A stretch of DNA of 64,000 bases, from contig DAHUXD010000012.1 in NCBI GenBank assembly GCA_027307335.1, positions 1 to 64,000 on the forward strand. Direction: 5' to 3'. A program made the translations under genes and the position numbers. This DNA comes from Acidobacteriota bacterium. GTDB taxonomy: Bacteria > Acidobacteriota > Thermoanaerobaculia > UBA5066 > Gp7-AA6. Positions 38,597-46,903 of this stretch are shown one piece after another. The stretch's first letter is position 1. Every line of letters starts with the position of its first letter. The notes beneath the pieces are model-generated. The model ran no database searches and was not told where the DNA came from. It saw nothing but the letters and a program-made list of their open reading frames with translations.

Positions 38597-39442
38597 ATGA
38601 AGCTCAGCCGGTTCTTCGCCGCCGTTTCGTTTCTCTTTCTCGCCGCCGCCGGCGCGCGAGCCCAGTTCCCGGGTGACGTGCCCGACACGTTCCGCCTGAG
38701 CGTCGGAGGCATGTACGCCTGGTTCACGACCAACGTGACCTTTCAGGAAAACCTCACTCCTGGAGGACCCATCGGAGGCGGCATCGACCTGCAGAACGTC
38801 ACCGGCCTTCCGTCCTCGACGGGCGGATTCACCGCGCGCGGGTACTGGCAGCCCCTGAACCGCTTCTACGTCGACTTCGGCTACACCCAGTTCAACCGCA
38901 GCAGCACGAGGGGCCTCTCCGTCGACATTCCGTTCGGCGATTCCACGTTCACCGCCGGAGCTTCCGTCTCGTCGTCCATGGAGTCCCAGCTTCCCTACGT
39001 CGATCTCCGCTACAACTTCGTCCAGAACGATTCGTGGCACCTCGGCCTGTCCCTCGGCGGCGCGTATTCCCTGCTCAAGGCGGATCTGTCGGCGTCCGCG
39101 GGGGTCATCGGTCCGAACGGCCCGATCGTCGGCCAGTCCACGAGCAAGGAAGCGAAGCTCAACGTCCCGGTGCCGCTCCTCGGCATCGACGCGGCCTTTC
39201 GCCTCGGAGACCGGGTCTCCGCAGGCCTGATCGTCAACGGCATCTTCGCGCCGGTCCATCCGTACGCCGGCTCCGTCTTCGTGGTCGAACCGCATGCCGA
39301 CTGGTACCTCTCCAAGAACATCGGCATTGGGGCCGCTTTCAACTACTCCAAGTTCCACCTCAAGAGGGACGACGGGATCACGCTGGTGGACTTCAGATTC
39401 AGCTACTACGGGCCCAAGGTCTACCTGACCGTGACGTTCTGA
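38597..39442 (+). CDS. Outer-membrane beta-barrel protein
   Basis: A 281-residue exported protein: signal peptide MKLSRFFAAVSFLFLAAAGARAQ, then FRLSVGGMYAWFTTNVTFQ and about eight alternating strands ending in the sequence YGPKVYLTVTF, with a C-terminal Phe as preferred for outer-membrane insertion. Long loops at about 45-65 and 165-185. The best match is a generic OmpW/OmpA-barrel type, without a specific function. The in-frame upstream ATG at 38555 would put 14 extra residues before the signal and is rejected. It ends the sulfatase block or may be a separate unit, since 100 bp separate it from the second sulfatase. Confidence 0.78.
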   Translation: MKLSRFFAAVSFLFLAAAGARAQFPGDVPDTFRLSVGGMYAWFTTNVTFQENLTPGGPIGGGIDLQNVTGLPSSTGGFTARGYWQPLNRFYVDFGYTQFNRSSTRGLSVDIPFGDSTFTAGASVSSSMESQLPYVDLRYNFVQNDSWHLGLSLGGAYSLLKADLSASAGVIGPNGPIVGQSTSKEAKLNVPVPLLGIDAAFRLGDRVSAGLIVNGIFAPVHPYAGSVFVVEPHADWYLSKNIGIGAAFNYSKFHLKRDDGITLVDFRFSYYGPKVYLTVTF

Positions 39443-39487
39443 GTGGCGCGTTTCAAGACTCTCTCGCGAGAGAAAGGGGAGGTGCTC

Positions 39488-39928
39488 ATGCGTCGAACGT
39501 GGATCACTCCGGTTCTGATCATTGCCTTGGTGGCCGCCCTCGCCGGGCCCGCATTCGCGGAGGACAAGAAAATCGACGCCGTCCTGAAGCTGACCGAGGG
39601 CTCCGTCGCGGCCGGAATCGGCTGGAGCTGGGGCCACGGCACCTTGACCTACATGGGGAAGAGCCACAAGGTGAAGGTCGAGGGGCTCAGCGTCGGCGAG
39701 ATCGGCCTGACGAACGCGAAGGCCAAGGGCAACGTGTACAACCTGAAGAAGATCGAGGATTTCAACGGCGTTTACGCCGCGGGAGGCGCGGGAGCGACGG
39801 CCGGCAAGGGCGCCGGCGCGTCGGCGCTGACCAACGCGAACGGCGTCTCGATCCTTCTGACGAGCATCACGAAGGGCGCCTCGCTCAAGATCGCGGCCGA
39901 GGGCCTGAAGCTCGAGATCGAGAAGTAG
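39488..39928 (+). CDS. Small secreted glycine-rich protein, family unnamed
   Basis: A 146-residue protein with signal peptide MRRTWITPVLIIALVAALAGPAFAE and a RBS (aaaggggaggtgctc) ahead of the ATG. The mature part has SVAAGIGWSWGHGTLTYMGKSHKVKVEGL, then NVYNLKKIEDFNGVYAAGG, a Gly/Ala-rich linker and SILLTSITKGASLKIAAEGLKLEI. It resembles short proteobacterial exported proteins of the same pattern (GxGxxWGxGTLTY, V.GLSV), whose function is not known to me. Alone between the barrel gene and the LEA-like gene, all in one orientation with gaps of 45 and 76 bp. Confidence 0.65.
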   Translation: MRRTWITPVLIIALVAALAGPAFAEDKKIDAVLKLTEGSVAAGIGWSWGHGTLTYMGKSHKVKVEGLSVGEIGLTNAKAKGNVYNLKKIEDFNGVYAAGGAGATAGKGAGASALTNANGVSILLTSITKGASLKIAAEGLKLEIEK

Positions 39929-40004
39929 CACCAGTCTCCGGATCGCCGTGGGATAGGCTTCCGCGCTTCGACACTCAAGCAGACATGAGATGAAGGGAGG
40001 AGTC

Positions 40005-40571
40005 ATGCAACGGTGGATCCGGGTTCTGGTCGTCGCTCTGCCAGCGGTCCTTCTCGCGGCGGGCCGCGCCGGCGCGCAGACGCCCGAGCCGACGAAGAAG
40101 GAATCGGAGATCCAGAAGCTCGAGGGAGACGCCAAGAAGGACGCCAAGGCCGCCGAGAAGGACGTCGACAAGGCCGGCAAGGCGGTGGGCGCCGAGGGCG
40201 AGAAGATCGGCGAAGGCGCCGCGAAGGATGCCTCCAAGGCCGGCAAGGCCGTCGGCGCCGAAGGCAAGAAGGTCGGCGAGGGCGCCGCGAAGGACGCCTC
40301 CAAGGCCGGCAAGGCCGTCGGTGCCGAAGGCAAGAAGGTCGGCGAAGGAGCCGCGAAGACCGGCAAGGAGGTCGGCGCGGACGCGTCGAAGGCCGGCAAG
40401 GCGACCGCGGGTGAAGCCAAGAAGGTCGGCAAGGACGTCGGCAACGGCGCCGACAAGGCGGCGAAGGCGACCGCCGGCGAGGCGAAGAAGGCCGACGAGG
40501 CCGTCTCCGGCGAGGCGAAGAAGGTCGAGGGCAAGGACAAGCCCAAGGTCGAGCCGACGCCGAAGCCGTAA
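40005..40571 (+). CDS. Exported LEA-like Lys/Ala-rich repeat protein
   Basis: A 188-residue protein: signal peptide MQRWIRVLVVALPAVLLAAGRAGAQ, then a Lys/Ala/Gly/Glu-only body. Residues 53-74, 75-96 and 97-118 are three consecutive 22-residue units (two identical: DASKAGKAVGAEGKKVGEGA plus AK). Each divides into two 11-residue parts, the period of group-3 LEA desiccation proteins, and a looser version continues to 175. The body would be disordered in solution with potential to form an amphipathic helix. A stress-protection role outside the cytoplasm is an inference. ATG 40005 is chosen over 39990 because the AAGGGAGGAG sits between them. Compositionally unlike its neighbours. Confidence 0.75.
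   Translation: MQRWIRVLVVALPAVLLAAGRAGAQTPEPTKKESEIQKLEGDAKKDAKAAEKDVDKAGKAVGAEGEKIGEGAAKDASKAGKAVGAEGKKVGEGAAKDASKAGKAVGAEGKKVGEGAAKTGKEVGADASKAGKATAGEAKKVGKDVGNGADKAAKATAGEAKKADEAVSGEAKKVEGKDKPKVEPTPKP
40161..40358 (+). repeat. 66-bp tandem repeat, three units
   Basis: Units 40161-40226, 40227-40292 and 40293-40358 encode the 22-residue repeats of the LEA-like protein. The last two differ only at a few silent positions, implying recent slippage duplication. Confidence 0.9.
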
Positions 40572-40627
40572 GGTCCGCCGCACTCCGGGGCCGGGATAGC
40601 ATTCCCGGCCCAGGAGGGTTCCCCGCC

Positions 40628-42097
40628 ATGTCGTCTCGTCCGCTCCGCGCCGCCCTGGCGCTCGCGTTCCTTCTGCCCGTCGCCGCCGCGCTCGCCCAGG
40701 AGGGTTTCCCGCTCTTCACGACGGACTTCCCTCCCGAGGAGTTTGCCGCACGCCGCGCGAAGGTCTACGAGGCGATCGGCGCCGATGCCTTCGCCGTCGT
40801 CCAGGGAGCGCCGGTGCCCGCGGGATACACGCGCTTCCGCCAGTCGAACGACTTCTACTACCTGTGCGGCATCGAGGTTCCCCACGCCTACCTCCTGCTC
40901 GACGGCGCGGCGAAGAAGGCGACGCTCTTCCTGCCGCCGCGCAACGAGGGACGCGAGCGCGGCGAGGGCAAAATGCTGTCGGCGGAGGACGCGGACGAGG
41001 TCAGGAAGCTCTCGGGCATCGACGCGGTCGCGTCGACCGAGGCCCTCGCCGAGCAGATCGAGGGCCAGTATCTGCGGCGCGGACACCGGGTGATGTACAC
41101 GCCGCTGGCGCCGGCGGAGCTCGGCTCGATGAGCCGCGATCTCGCGCTGCGCGTCACCGCCGATGCGGCCGCCGATCCGTTCGATGGCCGCGCGTCGCGC
41201 GAGGGACGCTTCGTGACGCTCGTCAAGGAGCGCTTTCCTTTCGTGGAGGTGAAGGACCTGACGCCGACCCTCGACTCGCTGCGCCTGATCAAGAGCGAGC
41301 GCGAGCTCGCGATGCTCCGCAAGGCGACGCACCTCGCCGGCCTCGCGATCCTCGAGGGCATGAAATCGGTCAAGCCGGGTCAGTACGAGCACGAGCTCGA
41401 CGGCGTCGGCAAGTTCGTCTTCTGGCGCAACGGCGCGCAGGGCGATGCGTACTTTTCGCTCATCGGCAGCGGGCCGAACGCCTTCTGGCCGCACTACAAC
41501 GCCGGCAAGCGAAAGATGCTCGACGGGGACTTCCTGCTGATGGACTACGCGCCCGACTACGGCTACTACGAGAGCGACGTCACGCGGATGTTCCCGGTCA
41601 ACGGCAAGTTCTCCCAGTGGCAGAAGGAGCTCTACGGCTTCTATCTCGCGTGTTACCGCGAGATCCTGAAGGCGATCGCGCCCGGAAAGACGAGCGGGCA
41701 GGTCATCCAGGAGGCGGGCGCCGGCATGGACCGCGTGCTCGCGACGGCGAAGTTCACGAAACCGTCGCACCGCAAGGCCGCGGAGGACTGGGTCGCGAAG
41801 TACAAGAAGAGCGGCGAGAGCGAATATCCGTACCTCGGACACTGGGTCGGCATGGCGACGCACGACGACGGTCCGCACGTCGGACCGCTCAAGCCCGGCA
41901 TGGTGTTCACGATCGAGCCGGCGCTCACGGTGCCGGACGAGAAGATCTACGTGCGGCTCGAGGACGTCATCTTCATCACCGACAAGGGCGCCGAAGTCGT
42001 CTCGAACGACGCGCCGTGGGACATCGACGCGATCGAGAAGGTGATGAAGGAAGAGGGGATGCTGAAGAGGTATCCGAGGGTGTACCCGGCGCCGTAG
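40628..42097 (+). CDS. Secreted M24B aminopeptidase P (Xaa-Pro-type)
   Basis: A 489-residue metallopeptidase that cleaves the N-terminal residue before proline. Signal peptide to about residue 23, then an AMP-N domain (24-215) and the pita-bread catalytic domain. The five metal ligands are visible: Asp306 (LLMDYAPD), Asp317 (YESDVTR), His405 (GHWVGMATHD), Glu430 (FTIEPAL) and Glu445 (VRLEDVIF). The exported form is less common than the cytoplasmic PepP. It stands alone between the LEA-like gene and a convergent unknown gene, with a hairpin directly after its stop codon. Together with the M1 enzyme it suggests extracytoplasmic peptide use. Confidence 0.94.
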   Translation: MSSRPLRAALALAFLLPVAAALAQEGFPLFTTDFPPEEFAARRAKVYEAIGADAFAVVQGAPVPAGYTRFRQSNDFYYLCGIEVPHAYLLLDGAAKKATLFLPPRNEGRERGEGKMLSAEDADEVRKLSGIDAVASTEALAEQIEGQYLRRGHRVMYTPLAPAELGSMSRDLALRVTADAAADPFDGRASREGRFVTLVKERFPFVEVKDLTPTLDSLRLIKSERELAMLRKATHLAGLAILEGMKSVKPGQYEHELDGVGKFVFWRNGAQGDAYFSLIGSGPNAFWPHYNAGKRKMLDGDFLLMDYAPDYGYYESDVTRMFPVNGKFSQWQKELYGFYLACYREILKAIAPGKTSGQVIQEAGAGMDRVLATAKFTKPSHRKAAEDWVAKYKKSGESEYPYLGHWVGMATHDDGPHVGPLKPGMVFTIEPALTVPDEKIYVRLEDVIFITDKGAEVVSNDAPWDIDAIEKVMKEEGMLKRYPRVYPAP

Positions 42098-42118
42098 GGG
42101 GCGCCGAGAAGGCGCCCC
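42098..42118. terminator. Hairpin at the end of the aminopeptidase P gene
   Basis: ggggcgcc (42098-42105) pairs with ggcgcccc (42111-42118) around gagaa, right after the TAG stop. No T-tract. It sits between convergent genes, so it could stop transcription from both sides. Confidence 0.5.
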
Positions 42119-42131
42119 TCAAAGAATCGAC

Positions 42132-42169
42132 ACCCCTCTCCCTCCGGGAGAGGGGGTAGGGGTGAGGGG
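42132..42169. repeat. CTCCC-GGGAG palindromic repeat
   Basis: acccctctccctccgggaga followed by gggggtaggggtgagggg. The arms ctctccc and gggagag pair. It is the inverse orientation of the copies at 20974 and 49929 and lies between convergent genes. Confidence 0.85.
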
Positions 42170-42196
42170 GCGGCTTCCCGAGACGGCCTTTCCTGA

Positions 42197-44179
42197 TTAC
42201 CTCCCCGGCTGGACCTCAACCGGCTGCGGCTTCGGCGGGACCTGGGGCTTCGGCTTCGCCGCCGTCCAGTCGATCGAGCCGGAGATCTCGACCTGGTGCG
42301 CGCCGCCGCGGACCGAGTCGACCGTCAGCGGCAGGTCCGGCGGCATCTGGAAGAGCTTCATGTCGCCGTAGGTCTTGGTCAGGAAGGGCGTCAGGAAGTT
42401 GACGAACCAGCCGACGGCGCCCTTGCAGTGGGTCTCGATCTTGACGTCCTTCAGGACGAAGGCCCGCTCCGGCTTGTCGATGAAGAGGTTTGCCTTGCCA
42501 ATCGGCGCGCAGAACTGGGAGAAGAGCTTCTTGAGTTTGCTCTTGCCCGTCCGCTTCTCTGCCGTCACCTCGATGCCGAGCGTGAAGCAGGTCTCGCCGC
42601 AAGGCCGGAACATCTTCGGCGTGATCGCGAAGTCGATGTTCTTGATCGCGAGGTCCTGCTGCCACTTCGCCGCGAGCACGACGAGCGCGGCCTGCTCGAT
42701 CGGATCCCACGGCGCCTTGAAGAGGTAGTTGCCCGTGACCTCGCCCGAGTCCGCACCGGCGTCCTTCAGGTTGAGCGTCGTCGTGAACGGACCGTGGAAG
42801 TCGAGGTCGAGCTTCTTCTCCGGAATCTCCTTGATCGGATACTTCACGACGAACGGGTACTCGAGCTGGTAATTGAATGAAATCTCGAGCGGACCCGTCG
42901 CCTTGCCGTCCACGACCGTGAGCCCGTCGGTCTTCAGCCGGATATCCGACGCGGAGAGCGTCGCGCCCTGGCGCGAGAGCTCGCCGGTCTTGCCGGCTAG
43001 GTCGAGCTTCGCGACGCCGGAGAAGTGGCCGGCGGTCGTGGCCTTCAGCTGCCGAACGTCGAACGTCGAGCCCGAGTCGAGCTCGACGCCCATCGCTCCC
43101 GGCACCACGAATTTCCCGGACGAGAGCTCGAAGAACAGTTTGTCGGCCGAGATCTGGGAGGCGATCTTCCCGTCGTCGCCCGTCTTTCCCTCGAACGCGG
43201 CCTCGTGGATCTGTCCCTTGGCGATCGCGACCCGGTTTTCCTGAAACTCCATCTCGCCGTTCTCGATCTCGCCGTCGAAATGGCCGGAGAGCTCGACGTA
43301 GTTGGGCGCTCCCGCGTGACCCGGACGGAAGACGGCGTGCTCCACGGAGACCTTCATCGCCTCGCCCGAGGGGTTCGCCGCGGTGTCGAACGCGACGAAC
43401 GGACGGAGGTCCATCCTCCGGCCCCCGTACGCCGTCACGACCATGTCGTTCAGACGGACCTCTTGGACGAGGTCCATGAACGACGGAGTCGGCGATGGGG
43501 GCGGACCGCCCGGCGGTCCGGCAGCGGGCGGCGGGGTCGGTGTGGGAGCAGGCGGAGGCGTCGCGCCGGCGGCGGGTGCGGCCTTCTTGGCGCCGAAGAT
43601 CTCGCCCTTCAGCACGGAGGGAATGTCGGTATTGATCGTCAGCTTGTTGACGGCCCCGCGAGCGATCCCGCGGAAGATCGCGACGATCGGCCTCCAGATC
43701 CCGACCCCATGGACTTTCAGATCGGTGATCCCCTTGGGATCCTGGAATTCCATCGACTCGATGGCGACCTTGGGACGCAGGCCGCTGCCCCGCACCATGA
43801 GCCGCCCATTCGCGACCCCGAACTTCATGTGGGTGACCTTTCCGTCTGTGGCCTCGATCGCGACCGAGGTCTTCGGGGCGCCCTCCACGTTGAGCGTGTA
43901 TTTCGGGATGACGGGCATGCTTCCCTGGATGAGGTCGGCCTCGACCGAGAGGTGTCCGTCCTTGACGAGCTTGCCGATGATCTCGAGCATCTGCGACGTC
44001 GACGGGAGAGCCGAGCCGGGCGACGCCGAGGCGTTCGGCAGGGTGGTCGTAGCCGCCATCGCCGGTGAGGCGGACGCGTTCGGCAGCGCGGTCGCGGGAG
44101 GTGGAGGCGTCTGGCCGGAGGCCGCGGCGGCGGCCGCCGCGAGCAAAGCCGACACGAAGCCGAGACGAACCCGGAGCAT
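42197..44179 (-). CDS. Large exported protein of unknown function (beta-rich)
   Basis: A 660-residue protein with signal peptide MLRVRLGFVSALLAAAAAAASGQ, a Pro/Ala/Ser-rich linker (24-60), then a long beta-rich body with a recurring pattern of paired strands (LSVEADLIQGSMPVIPKYTLNVEG, TDLKVHGVGIWRPI, VRLNDMVVTAYGGRRMDLRPF, IKNIDFAITPKMFRPCGETCFTLGI). A second Pro-rich linker (205-240) splits it. The strand periodicity recalls AsmA- or tubular-lipid-transfer-like folds, but no motif confirms that. Two Cys (CGETC) are close together and could form a disulfide. It is divergent from the alcohol dehydrogenase gene (26 bp apart) and convergent with the peptidase gene. Unassigned. Confidence 0.75.
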   Translation of the reverse strand: MLRVRLGFVSALLAAAAAAASGQTPPPPATALPNASASPAMAATTTLPNASASPGSALPSTSQMLEIIGKLVKDGHLSVEADLIQGSMPVIPKYTLNVEGAPKTSVAIEATDGKVTHMKFGVANGRLMVRGSGLRPKVAIESMEFQDPKGITDLKVHGVGIWRPIVAIFRGIARGAVNKLTINTDIPSVLKGEIFGAKKAAPAAGATPPPAPTPTPPPAAGPPGGPPPSPTPSFMDLVQEVRLNDMVVTAYGGRRMDLRPFVAFDTAANPSGEAMKVSVEHAVFRPGHAGAPNYVELSGHFDGEIENGEMEFQENRVAIAKGQIHEAAFEGKTGDDGKIASQISADKLFFELSSGKFVVPGAMGVELDSGSTFDVRQLKATTAGHFSGVAKLDLAGKTGELSRQGATLSASDIRLKTDGLTVVDGKATGPLEISFNYQLEYPFVVKYPIKEIPEKKLDLDFHGPFTTTLNLKDAGADSGEVTGNYLFKAPWDPIEQAALVVLAAKWQQDLAIKNIDFAITPKMFRPCGETCFTLGIEVTAEKRTGKSKLKKLFSQFCAPIGKANLFIDKPERAFVLKDVKIETHCKGAVGWFVNFLTPFLTKTYGDMKLFQMPPDLPLTVDSVRGGAHQVEISGSIDWTAAKPKPQVPPKPQPVEVQPGR

Positions 44180-44205
44180 CTGGGCCGAAATATACGATTG
44201 ATCGC

Positions 44206-45309
44206 ATGGAAAGCGACGCCGTCCGGGCCGTTTTCATGACGGCGCCCGGACGACCTCTGGAAACCCGGGCGGTCCCCGCGCCGCGCCCCCGCGAGGGCGG
44301 TGCGGTGCTCGAGACGATCGCGAGCGAGGTCTGCGGCACCGACGTGCACCTCTTCCACGGGCGGCTTCCGGGTGTGCCGTACCCGATCATCCCGGGGCAC
44401 GTCAGCGTCGGCCGGGTCGTCGAAAAATCGGGACGCCTCGTCGACATCGAAGGCCGCGAGATCGAGACCGGCGCGCTCGTCACCTTCTACGACGTCTACG
44501 GGATCTGCGGCTCCTGCTGGCACTGCCTCGTCGCGAAGGCCGGGACGCGCTGCCCGCACCGGCGCGTGTACGGGATCACCGCTCCGGCCTCGGACGGGAT
44601 CCTCGGCGGCTGGGCCGAGCGGATCGAGATCCTCCCGGGAGTTCGCCTCGTGCCGCTCCCCGAGGGCATCGCGCCCGAGGACTTCCTCGGCGGGGGCTGC
44701 GGGCTGCCGACGGGCTTCCACGCGGTCGAGCGCGCCCCCGTCCGCATGGGCGACACGGTCGTCGTGCAGGGCAGCGGCCCGGTCGGTCTGAACGCGGCGA
44801 TCTTCGCCCAGCTCTCCGGCGCGCTGCGCGTCTTCGTGGTCGGCTCCCCGCGCGCGAGGCTCGAGGCCGCGCGCCGGATCGGCGCCGAGGACACGCTCGA
44901 CGTCGCGAACGTTCCCGATTCCGGCGAGCGCGTGCGGTGGGTGCGCGACCGCACGGCGGGCCGGGGGGCCGACGTTGTGATCGAGGCCTCCGGGAATCCG
45001 CACGCGGTACCCGAGGGCCTCGAGATGCTTCGCGACGACGGCCGCTACGTCGTGGTCGGACAGTACACCGACGGCGGCGACGTCTCGATCAATCCCCACC
45101 TTCACGTCAACCGCCGCCACGCGACGGTCCTCGGCTGCTGGGGCTACGAGTTCACGCACCTCCATCGCGCGCTCGCGATGATGCGGCGGCACGACGCGCG
45201 GTTCCGCTGGCGGGAGCTCGTCACGCGCGAGTACGCGCTGGGGGAGGCGGACCGGGCGCTCCGCGACATGGAGAGCCTGTCGGTCGTGAAGGCTTTGATC
45301 CGGCCCTGA
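44206..45309 (+). CDS. Zinc-dependent medium-chain alcohol dehydrogenase
   Basis: A 367-residue MDR-family oxidoreductase acting on an alcohol or polyol with NAD(P). Catalytic zinc ligands Cys43 (CGTD), His65 (GHVSVG, where the usual GHE Glu is Val) and probably Cys165 (GGGCGLPTG). Structural-zinc cysteines at 101, 104, 107 and 116. The Rossmann motif is VQGSGPVGL near 187-195. It is cytoplasmic. The Glu-to-Val change next to His65 may affect the zinc site or merely indicate a subgroup. Its neighbours (unknown exported protein divergent, UPF0126 convergent) do not reveal the substrate. Confidence 0.92.
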   Translation: MESDAVRAVFMTAPGRPLETRAVPAPRPREGGAVLETIASEVCGTDVHLFHGRLPGVPYPIIPGHVSVGRVVEKSGRLVDIEGREIETGALVTFYDVYGICGSCWHCLVAKAGTRCPHRRVYGITAPASDGILGGWAERIEILPGVRLVPLPEGIAPEDFLGGGCGLPTGFHAVERAPVRMGDTVVVQGSGPVGLNAAIFAQLSGALRVFVVGSPRARLEAARRIGAEDTLDVANVPDSGERVRWVRDRTAGRGADVVIEASGNPHAVPEGLEMLRDDGRYVVVGQYTDGGDVSINPHLHVNRRHATVLGCWGYEFTHLHRALAMMRRHDARFRWRELVTREYALGEADRALRDMESLSVVKALIRP

Positions 45310-45324
45310 GCCGGAGGCCCGGAT

Positions 45325-46011
45325 TCAGGACGGGTGCGTCTCGGAGCGCGCCGATCGGATGTCGCGGATCGCCTTCGCCTCGCGCTTGATCCACAGCGGG
45401 TCCGGCACGCGCACGCCGAACGCGTGCGAGACGAGCCGCAGCCCCACGATCGTCAGCGCCGCGAGGATGCCGGCGACGCCCGACGGGATCCCGAACCGCA
45501 GGCCGCCGATGTAGACCCAGGCGCCGGCGAAGGACGAGATCGCGTAGAGCTCGCCCGGCCGGAAGAGGAGCGGGATCTCGATCGACGCGACGTCGCGCAG
45601 GACGCCGCCGAAGGTGCCGGTGATGACGCCGATCAAAGACGACACGAAGAGCGGCAGCCCCTTCTCGAGCGCGAAGCCGACGCCGGTCAGCGTGAAGAGC
45701 GCGAGCCCCATCGCGTCGACGAGCAGGCCCTGCCGGTGCCAGCGGCTCGCCCGCGCGTGGAACGGCTTGCTGTACACGAATGCGACGCACAGCGCGACGA
45801 TGATGAGCAGGTACTGGTCGTGGCTGATCCAGAAGAACGGGCGCCGGTCGATCAGCAGGTCGCGCAGCGTGCCGCCGCCGAACGCGGTGACGATCGCGAG
45901 GCAGTACGTGCCGACGATGTCCATGTTCTTGCGCGCGGCCGTGATCATCCCGGAGATCGCGCACACGATCACCGCGGCGGCCTCGAGCGCGGTGCCGATC
46001 GTGGTTCTCAC
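45325..46011 (-). CDS. UPF0126 / TRIC-like membrane channel protein
   Basis: A 228-residue membrane protein with seven helices and the internal duplication of the YicG/UPF0126 family: GGGTLRDLLIDRRPFFW in the first half and GTFGGVLRDVASIEIPLLF in the second. Bacterial members form TRIC-like trimeric cation channels; some homologues have been linked to glycine or K+ passage. The start is GTG at 46011. A basic C-terminal tail (KREAKAIRDIRSARSETHPS) extends past the helices. It lies 15 bp from the convergent alcohol dehydrogenase gene, with a palindromic element upstream. Confidence 0.9.
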   Translation of the reverse strand: MRTTIGTALEAAAVIVCAISGMITAARKNMDIVGTYCLAIVTAFGGGTLRDLLIDRRPFFWISHDQYLLIIVALCVAFVYSKPFHARASRWHRQGLLVDAMGLALFTLTGVGFALEKGLPLFVSSLIGVITGTFGGVLRDVASIEIPLLFRPGELYAISSFAGAWVYIGGLRFGIPSGVAGILAALTIVGLRLVSHAFGVRVPDPLWIKREAKAIRDIRSARSETHPS

Positions 46012-46044
46012 GATGAGGCTCTCGAAGACTCGTTGCGGCGCCGA

Positions 46045-46118
46045 AAGGGATCCCTCGCAGCGCTCGGGACGACCAGAAGGAATGTCATCCCGAGGAGCGA
46101 AGCGGCGCGGAATCCCTT
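46045..46118. repeat. Large imperfect palindrome (MITE-like), about 74 bp
   Basis: Left arm aagggatccctcgcagcgct (from 46045) and right arm reading gcggcgcggaatccctt to 46118 are inverted copies, with cgggac/gtcccg-like inner parts around a short spacer. Sequence of the 'aagggat-ctcgggatgac' kind is typical of interspersed palindromic elements. Noncoding, between two leftward genes. Confidence 0.6.
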
Positions 46119-46131
46119 GGTCGCCACGATG

Positions 46132-46770
46132 TCACTGGGGCCGCCGCGGCGAAGCGACGGGCGGCTGCGGCGAGAGGACGGGGAATCCGTTCGGACCGAT
46201 CGGGGGCGGCGTCGATCCGGGCGAGCCCGGCGGCGCGAGGATCGGGTAGCCGTTCGGGCCGATGCGGCCGGGCGGCATCCGCCCGGGGGGGCGGGACGGA
46301 GGGACAACACCGCCACCCCAGCCCCAGCCCGAGTAGCCGTACCCATAATCGTCCGCGTAGACCCCGTCCGGCGGCGCCGGCCCCGCGGGAGCGGCGACCG
46401 CCGGGGCGGGAGCGCTCGGACCCGACAGCGGCGGGCCGATGTACAGCGTCTCTCCCGGGGCATGACGGTCGGGCTGCGGCGCCTCCGCCAGGGTGACCAC
46501 CTGGCCGACCTCGGCGGCCGACAGGCTCATGTAAGTCCCGTCCGGGTACCGGTGGAAGAGGTAGACCCGCCCCTTCTGGACGGGTTTGTCGACGGCATAG
46601 AGCCGCGAACCGCCCTTCAGCTCGATCGCGTAATACGTCGACGAAAGCCCCGCTGCGCGGCGGGAGAACGCCGCATCGGAATCCGGGCCGGCGAAGCAGG
46701 GCCGGGTTCCGAAGATAAGGCTGCCAGCCGCCAGAAGGCCGCCGAAAAGGAGCAAAGCGAGACGTTTCAT
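46132..46770 (-). CDS. Exported Pro/Gly-rich protein of unknown function
   Basis: A 212-residue protein with signal peptide MKRLALLLFGGLLAAGSLIFG. A short folded part (AAGLSSTYYAIELKGGSRLY, KGRVYLFHRYPDGTYMSL) is followed by a low-complexity half rich in Pro, Gly and Ala. The C terminus has a twofold repeat (IGPNGYPILAPPGSPG and IGPNGFPVLSPQPP), and the middle is YGYGYSGWGWGGG. The ATG at 46770 begins precisely at the signal. No family recognised; could be a surface or cell-wall-associated protein. It diverges from the cyclase gene across a possible bidirectional promoter. Confidence 0.6.
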   Translation of the reverse strand: MKRLALLLFGGLLAAGSLIFGTRPCFAGPDSDAAFSRRAAGLSSTYYAIELKGGSRLYAVDKPVQKGRVYLFHRYPDGTYMSLSAAEVGQVVTLAEAPQPDRHAPGETLYIGPPLSGPSAPAPAVAAPAGPAPPDGVYADDYGYGYSGWGWGGGVVPPSRPPGRMPPGRIGPNGYPILAPPGSPGSTPPPIGPNGFPVLSPQPPVASPRRPQ

Positions 46771-46803
46771 GGCCGTTCCCCCCGGTTCCCGGTCCCGCAA
46801 GCC

Positions 46804-46824
46804 CCTATGGTATAGACTTATAGG
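46804..46824. promoter_or_regulatory. AT-rich imperfect palindrome, possible bidirectional promoter
   Basis: cctatggtatagacttatag plus g is AT-rich within GC-rich DNA and nearly symmetrical (cctat at one end, atagg at the other). TATAGA on the plus strand and TATAAG/TATACC on the minus strand could be -10 boxes for the cyclase gene (start 46904) and the 46770 gene. Confidence 0.4.
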
Positions 46825-46903
46825 TCTGGGCGGAACAGGGCCGACTTCGGCACTGGTGGTGGGGTACCCGCCCGACTCAAGAACCAGTACACGAGGGTAG
46901 AGA

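Noticed and set aside
40161-40358. CRISPR array
   Set aside because: The 66-bp repeats are contiguous, in frame, and encode a protein repeat; there are no spacers.
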